Origin: Alphaproteobacteria bacterium
Lineage (GTDB): Bacteria; Pseudomonadota; Alphaproteobacteria; Rhizobiales; Aestuariivirgaceae
Reading direction: 5' to 3'
Assembly (NCBI GenBank): GCA_026400595.1
Contig: JAPLOT010000059.1
Location: 1-10,295 of the forward strand
DNA: 10,295 bases
The notes under the pieces were generated by a model that was not told the origin of the DNA, made no database searches, and worked only from the letters and a program-made list of their open reading frames with translations. Positions 7,187 to 10,295 of this stretch are shown here, one piece after another. A program made the translations under genes and the position numbers. Numbering within the stretch: position 1 is the first letter of the stretch; each line of letters starts with the position of its first letter.

Positions 7187-8074
7187 ATGCGGAAATTCAT
7201 TGCGGCGGCCGTCCTGGCCGTCTTTGCCATGGCGGCGGTGCCGCAGGTGACCTATTCGGCCACGCCGGCCGAGCAGGAGCTGCTGGTCAAGAAGAAGAAG
7301 GCTGCCGAAGCCAAGCGCCAGGCCGAAAAGAAGAAGGCCGCAGCCGCCCAGAAGGCGGCCGAGGAAAAGAAGAAGAAGGAAGCGCTCGCCCGCAAGGCGG
7401 CGGCCGACAAGAAGAAGAAGGACCTCGCGGCGCGCAAGGCCAAGGAGGAGAAGCAGAAGGCTGCGCTCCAGGCCAAGCGCAAGAAGGCCGCCGAGCAGCG
7501 CCAGCTGGCCCGCCGCGACGCCTTGTGCGACGGCCTGCTCGAATGCCTCTTCGGCAAGCCGCGCAGCGGCGTACAGCGCGCCAGCTTTGCCTCCTCGGGC
7601 CGCCGTGCGGCAGACCGTCCGACATCGGAAGTGGTCGCCTGGAACGAAGGCGAGAAGTATGCGCCGGGATCGATCGTGGTGAAGACGCCGGAGCGCGCCC
7701 TGTATCTGGTCATGGAGAATGGCGAGGCCCGCCGCTACAGCGTCGGCGTTGGCCGCGACGGCTTCCAGTGGTCGGGAAATTCGCGCATCGTCGACAAGCA
7801 GGAATGGCCGACCTGGCGCCCGCCGCAGGTGATGATCGAGCGTGAGGCCGCGAAAGGCCACTTCCTTCCGGCGGTCATGGAAGGCGGTCCGGAAAACCCG
7901 CTGGGCGCCCGCGCGCTCTACATCGGTGGCACCATGTACCGCATCCACGGCACGAACAATGCCGCCTCCATCGGCGGCGCCGTCTCTTCGGGCTGCATCC
8001 GCATGATGAATTCCGACGTGATCGACCTCTATGAGCGTGTCGATCTCGGCGCGAAGGTCTACGTCTACCAGTAA
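7187..8074 (+). CDS. Exported L,D-transpeptidase with long Lys/Ala-rich coiled-coil N-terminal region
   Basis: A 295-residue protein expected to act on peptidoglycan in the periplasm. Residues 1-25 are a signal peptide (VTYSA cleavage area). Residues about 30-110 are an uninterrupted charged helix built from Lys, Ala, Glu and Gln with runs such as EKKKAAAAQKAAEEKKKKE, resembling the periplasm-spanning helix of TolA-like proteins. C114 and C120 sit just after it and could form a disulphide. The YkuD/ErfK catalytic domain occupies about 160-295: GSIVVKTPERALYLV, then YRIHGTN with H254, then SSGCIRM at 268-273 with nucleophile C270 and R272. AAGGGGA at 7172-7178 gives a well-spaced ribosome site for ATG 7187. 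A strong hairpin follows the TAA. It differs clearly from the short transpeptidase at 3381, so the two are distinct paralogues and not a tandem copy. Confidence 0.9.
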   Translation: MRKFIAAAVLAVFAMAAVPQVTYSATPAEQELLVKKKKAAEAKRQAEKKKAAAAQKAAEEKKKKEALARKAAADKKKKDLAARKAKEEKQKAALQAKRKKAAEQRQLARRDALCDGLLECLFGKPRSGVQRASFASSGRRAADRPTSEVVAWNEGEKYAPGSIVVKTPERALYLVMENGEARRYSVGVGRDGFQWSGNSRIVDKQEWPTWRPPQVMIEREAAKGHFLPAVMEGGPENPLGARALYIGGTMYRIHGTNNAASIGGAVSSGCIRMMNSDVIDLYERVDLGAKVYVYQ

Positions 8075-8091
8075 TCGCGATCGCCGAAATG

Positions 8092-8120
8092 CAAGGGGCC
8101 GCAGCATGCTGCGGCCCTTG
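8092..8120 (+). terminator. Intrinsic terminator after the second L,D-transpeptidase
   Basis: CAAGGGGCCGCAGC and GCTGCGGCCCTTG form a long GC-rich stem with one bulged G and a minimal loop around CATG, starting 18 bases after the TAA. The plus strand continues TTGTGCTTT, a moderate T-rich tail. Confidence 0.8.
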
Positions 8121-8158
8121 TGCTTTGATGGAGTGCCCATGAGGCTCTCCCGGAAAGA

Positions 8159-8193
8159 ACTGACCCCGGAGGCGATGCCGTCCGGGGTCCAGT
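8159..8193 (-). terminator. Intrinsic terminator after the small Lys/Ala/Pro protein
   Basis: On the minus strand ACTGGACCCCGGA pairs with TCCGGGGTCAGT (one bulged G), with a further 3-base GGC/GCC inner stem, and is followed by TCTTTCC. The core is a perfect 9-base arm (8162-8170 with 8181-8189). It lies about 25 bases downstream of the minus-strand stop at 8218. It is separate from the plus-strand hairpin at 8092-8120, so each convergent gene has its own terminator. Confidence 0.75.
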
Positions 8194-8217
8194 CCTGAAG
8201 TCGTGGCGTAACGCCGA

Positions 8218-8325
8218 TTACTTCTTCTTGGCGGCCTTCTTCTTGGCCGGCTTCTTTGCAGCCTTCTTGGCCGGCTTCTTCGCGGCCTTCTTGGCAGGCT
8301 TCTTAGCAGCTTTCTTAGCAGCCAT
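8218..8325 (-). CDS. 35-residue Lys/Ala/Pro repeat protein, histone H1-like
   Basis: A short gene from ATG 8325 to TAA 8218. The protein consists only of Met, Ala, Lys and Pro: MAAKKA followed by an 8-residue unit AKKPAKKA repeated about three times (24-base period in the DNA), ending in KKKAAKKK. This is the composition of the C-terminal tail of histone H1 and of bacterial H1-like and Lys-rich nucleoid proteins, so nucleic-acid binding is the natural inference but is not shown. TAGGAG (plus 8335-8340) lies about 9 bases upstream of the ATG, and a strong terminator follows the stop. Both support a real, separately transcribed small gene. It begins within a stretch of lower GC, with its promoter presumably in 8341-8460. 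Confidence 0.75.
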   Translation of the reverse strand: MAAKKAAKKPAKKAAKKPAKKAAKKPAKKKAAKKK

Positions 8326-8340
8326 GTTCGTTCTCTCCTA

Positions 8341-8774
8341 GAGTGTTGTTAGTGCCCCACAACGCAGGTAAGCCTCACAAGATGCGGTTCGTGCAGCGAG
8401 ATGTTTGCTTTCCCAACCAGCATTGACGTTCTTGTGTACCCGTTTGTGTGATTCGGCAATATGCCGTCAACATCTTGTATATCGACGCCTCTTCCCTAAC
8501 ATCCGGTAAATCGCCACGCCTCGATCCACAAGTTCCGTGTACGGACGAAATGGCCGCAATGCGCGATTTGCATAGGAAAAACGCGGCTGAAATGCACTTC
8601 TCAGTATACGGAATGTGCCTGATTTTGGGGCGCTTTTTGGCTTGCGCGCCCTTGACACCCGACTGTTGCGCCGATGCAGCAGATGAAAAAATTGTGGATT
8701 GTTAGTGAGCTCAGCGAGGCGTTCCGGTGTGACGCGGCGAGTGGCAGCAGCGCGAGTCGTGCCGTCGAAAACGG
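8341..8774. other. Intergenic stretch with no convincing gene
   Basis: About 430 bases between the small basic protein gene and the nrdJ terminator, visibly less GC-rich than the flanking coding sequence. Open frames exist on both strands (plus 8448-8705 and minus 8467-8811), but neither has a good ribosome site, recognisable motifs or a credible composition, and the minus one runs through the nrdJ terminator. The left part should contain the promoter of the minus-strand gene at 8325. TTGACA at 8652-8657 on the plus strand has no good -10 partner and no downstream plus-strand gene. A small 5-base hairpin is present at 8454-8466. An unannotated small RNA cannot be excluded. Confidence 0.5.
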
Positions 8775-8802
8775 AATGGCCAGGCGACGAAGCCTGGCCA
8801 TT
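8775..8802 (-). terminator. nrdJ: Intrinsic terminator after nrdJ
   Basis: A perfect 11-base inverted repeat AATGGCCAGGC (8775-8785) and GCCTGGCCATT (8792-8802) with a 6-base loop. On the minus strand it is followed by CCGTTTTCGA, a short T-run, and it lies about 25 bases beyond the nrdJ stop. Confidence 0.85.
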
Positions 8803-8827
8803 GCGCGTCATCGAGGTAAGTTCAGGC

Positions 8828-10295
8828 TTACGAACAGCCGCTCGTCGAGCCGCAGGTGTCGCACTTCAGGCAGGTGCCGTTGCGCACCATCGTGAAGTTG
8901 CCGCACTCCGAGCAGCTTTCGCCCTCGTAGCCCTTCATGCGGGCCTCGGCGCGCCGGTCGGCCGCGGTCTTGGCGGCCGGTTCCACATGCACGTGCAGGT
9001 GCTGCTCATGATACACATGGGCCTCCACTTTCGGGGCCTCGGCAAGCGCCAGGGCTCCCAGCGTCTCGGTCGAAAGCCGCATCTGCAGCGCCTGGGCCGG
9101 AGAGCTGGGCGCCAGCACCGCGTTCTGCGGCATCACCACGACGTTGGACAGGTTCTGCTTGCGCACGAAGCCCGAGGACAGCACGCGCGAGGCCGGAACC
9201 CGCGGCGACTCGGCGTCCATGCCCACGCCCTTGCCAAGCGCGTCGAAGCCGATCTCGGAGGCCTCGACGTGGGCGAGGTCGTTGCGGCCCAGATAGGAGA
9301 CGGCCAGCTCGCGGAAGATGTAGTCGAGGATCGAGGTGGCGTTCTTGATCGAGTCGTTGCCCTGCACCATGCCCGCAGGCTCGAACTTGGTGAAGGTGAA
9401 GGCGTCGACGAACTCCTCAAGCGGGACGCCATACTGCAGGCCGACCGATACCGCGATGGCGAAGTTGTTCATCATCGCCCGCAGCGCCGCGCCTTCCTTG
9501 TGCATGTCGATGAAGATCTCGCCGAGGCGGCCATCATCATACTCGCCGGTCCGGAGATAGACCTTGTGGCCGCCGACATCCGCCTTCTGGGTGTAGCCCT
9601 TGCGGCGGCCCGGAAGCTTTTCGCGGCTGCGCTCGCGTTCGATGATGCGCTCCACGATCTTCTCGACCACGGTCTCGACCCGTGCTGCCTGCGGCTTCGC
9701 CAGCAGCGCCTCGGCTGCATCCTCGGCCTCGTCGTCGTCCTCAGCGATGAGCTGGGCCGACAGCGGCTGCGACAGCTTGGAGCCGTCGCGATAGAGCGCG
9801 TTGGCCTTGATGCCGAGCTTCCACGACAGCATATAGGCGCTGTTGCAGTCCTCGACGGCGGCATCGTTCGGCATGTTGATGGTCTTGGAAATGGCCCCCG
9901 AGATGAAGGGCTGGCTCGCCGCCATCATGCGGATGTGGCTCTCAACCGACAGGTAGCGCTTGCCCAACCGTCCGCAGGGATTGGCGCAGTCGAAGACCGG
10001 CAGGTGCTCGTCCTTGAGACCGGGCGCGCCTTCCAGCGTCATGGCGCCGCAGACATGGATGTTGGCCCTGTCGATGTCCGCCCTGGCGAAGCCGAGGCTG
10101 CTCAGCAGGTCGAAGCCGTAGTCGTTGAGCTGTTCGTCGGTGAACTTCAGCACCGACTTGCAGAAGTCTTCGCCCAGTGTCCACTTGTTGAAGACGAACT
10201 TGATGTCGAAGGCCGAGGCGAGGCCCGCCTCGATCTTCTCGATCTGGGCATCGCCGAAGCCCTTGGCGCGCAGCTGCGCATGGTTCAGGGCGGGC
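8828..10295 (-). CDS. nrdJ: Vitamin B12-dependent (class II) ribonucleotide reductase, C-terminal part
   Basis: NrdJ reduces ribonucleotides to deoxyribonucleotides using adenosylcobalamin, independently of oxygen. The frame is open from the right edge to TAA 8828, giving 488 residues; the full enzyme in alphaproteobacteria is usually about 1,200 or more, so the first 60% lies outside the window. Visible landmarks are the end of the catalytic barrel with QPFISGAISKTINMP (bases about 9913-9869), an acidic linker DDDEAEDAAEALL, a helix rich in Glu/Arg (VEKIVERIIERERSREK), and a TSCPD-type domain (GEIFIDMHKEG, MMNNFAIAVSVGLQYGVP, DSIKNATSILDYIFRELA). The terminal Cys-rich tail (8831-8914) has CxxC, CxxCxxC and a final GCS, the family's probable zinc/redox arm that regenerates the active site. 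The GTG at 10153 is internal, not the start. No disruption is seen in the visible part. Confidence 0.93.
   Translation of the reverse strand, partial: PALNHAQLRAKGFGDAQIEKIEAGLASAFDIKFVFNKWTLGEDFCKSVLKFTDEQLNDYGFDLLSSLGFARADIDRANIHVCGAMTLEGAPGLKDEHLPVFDCANPCGRLGKRYLSVESHIRMMAASQPFISGAISKTINMPNDAAVEDCNSAYMLSWKLGIKANALYRDGSKLSQPLSAQLIAEDDDEAEDAAEALLAKPQAARVETVVEKIVERIIERERSREKLPGRRKGYTQKADVGGHKVYLRTGEYDDGRLGEIFIDMHKEGAALRAMMNNFAIAVSVGLQYGVPLEEFVDAFTFTKFEPAGMVQGNDSIKNATSILDYIFRELAVSYLGRNDLAHVEASEIGFDALGKGVGMDAESPRVPASRVLSSGFVRKQNLSNVVVMPQNAVLAPSSPAQALQMRLSTETLGALALAEAPKVEAHVYHEQHLHVHVEPAAKTAADRRAEARMKGYEGESCSECGNFTMVRNGTCLKCDTCGSTSGCS

Noticed and set aside
7181..8140. 319-codon minus-strand open frame opposite the second L,D-transpeptidase
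   Set aside because: Its Leu-rich runs are the reverse of the Lys codons in the coiled coil, and the plus-strand frame has signal peptide, catalytic motif, ribosome site and terminator.
8448..8705. 85-codon plus-strand open frame in the intergenic stretch
   Set aside because: No ribosome site, no motif, a composition unlike neighbouring proteins, and no terminator pairing.
8467..8811. 114-codon minus-strand open frame in the intergenic stretch
   Set aside because: It begins beyond the nrdJ terminator hairpin and runs through it. The Arg-rich translation looks like random GC-biased sequence.

Overview
This is a GC-rich bacterial chromosome segment with compact, mostly housekeeping content. 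The gene families point to an alphaproteobacterium, probably near Hyphomicrobiales: an MgtC/DUF4010 membrane protein, a B12-dependent (class II) ribonucleotide reductase, two L,D-transpeptidases, a bacterial-type AspRS, and a tiny Lys/Ala/Pro histone-H1-like protein. The taxonomic guess is inference from family content and codon style. No mobile element, CRISPR array, tRNA or rRNA was seen.

Layout: (1) 1-49, possible 5' end of a minus-strand gene leaving the window. (2) 68-2163, two plus-strand membrane-protein genes, probably one operon. (3) 2160-3258 minus, rimO (ribosomal protein S12 methylthiotransferase), broken by an internal out-of-frame deletion. (4) 3381-3947 plus, a short exported YkuD L,D-transpeptidase. 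(5) 4026-5804 plus, aspS, interrupted near its end by an in-frame TGA after which a conserved tail continues in the same frame. (6) A hairpin at 5809-5830 separates aspS from a convergent exported protein of unknown function (5843-7048 minus). (7) 7187-8074 plus, a second exported L,D-transpeptidase with a long Lys/Ala-rich helix. (8) 8218-8325 minus, a 35-residue Lys/Ala/Pro repeat protein. (9) About 450 bases without a convincing gene. (10) 8828 to the right edge, minus, the C-terminal 488 residues of class II ribonucleotide reductase NrdJ. Strong hairpins follow aspS, the second transpeptidase, the small basic protein and nrdJ.

Functionally the window mixes translation (aspS, rimO), envelope (two L,D-transpeptidases, exported unknown, membrane proteins), nucleotide metabolism (nrdJ) and a probable nucleoid or nucleic-acid-binding peptide. 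I see no multi-gene novel system. The observations most worth checking are the two lesions in normally conserved translation genes less than 1.5 kb apart: a missing segment of roughly 75-80 codons in rimO, and a TGA in aspS, an essential gene, with an otherwise perfect continuation. Either the strain really carries them (pseudogene, readthrough, second copy elsewhere) or the assembly has local errors.
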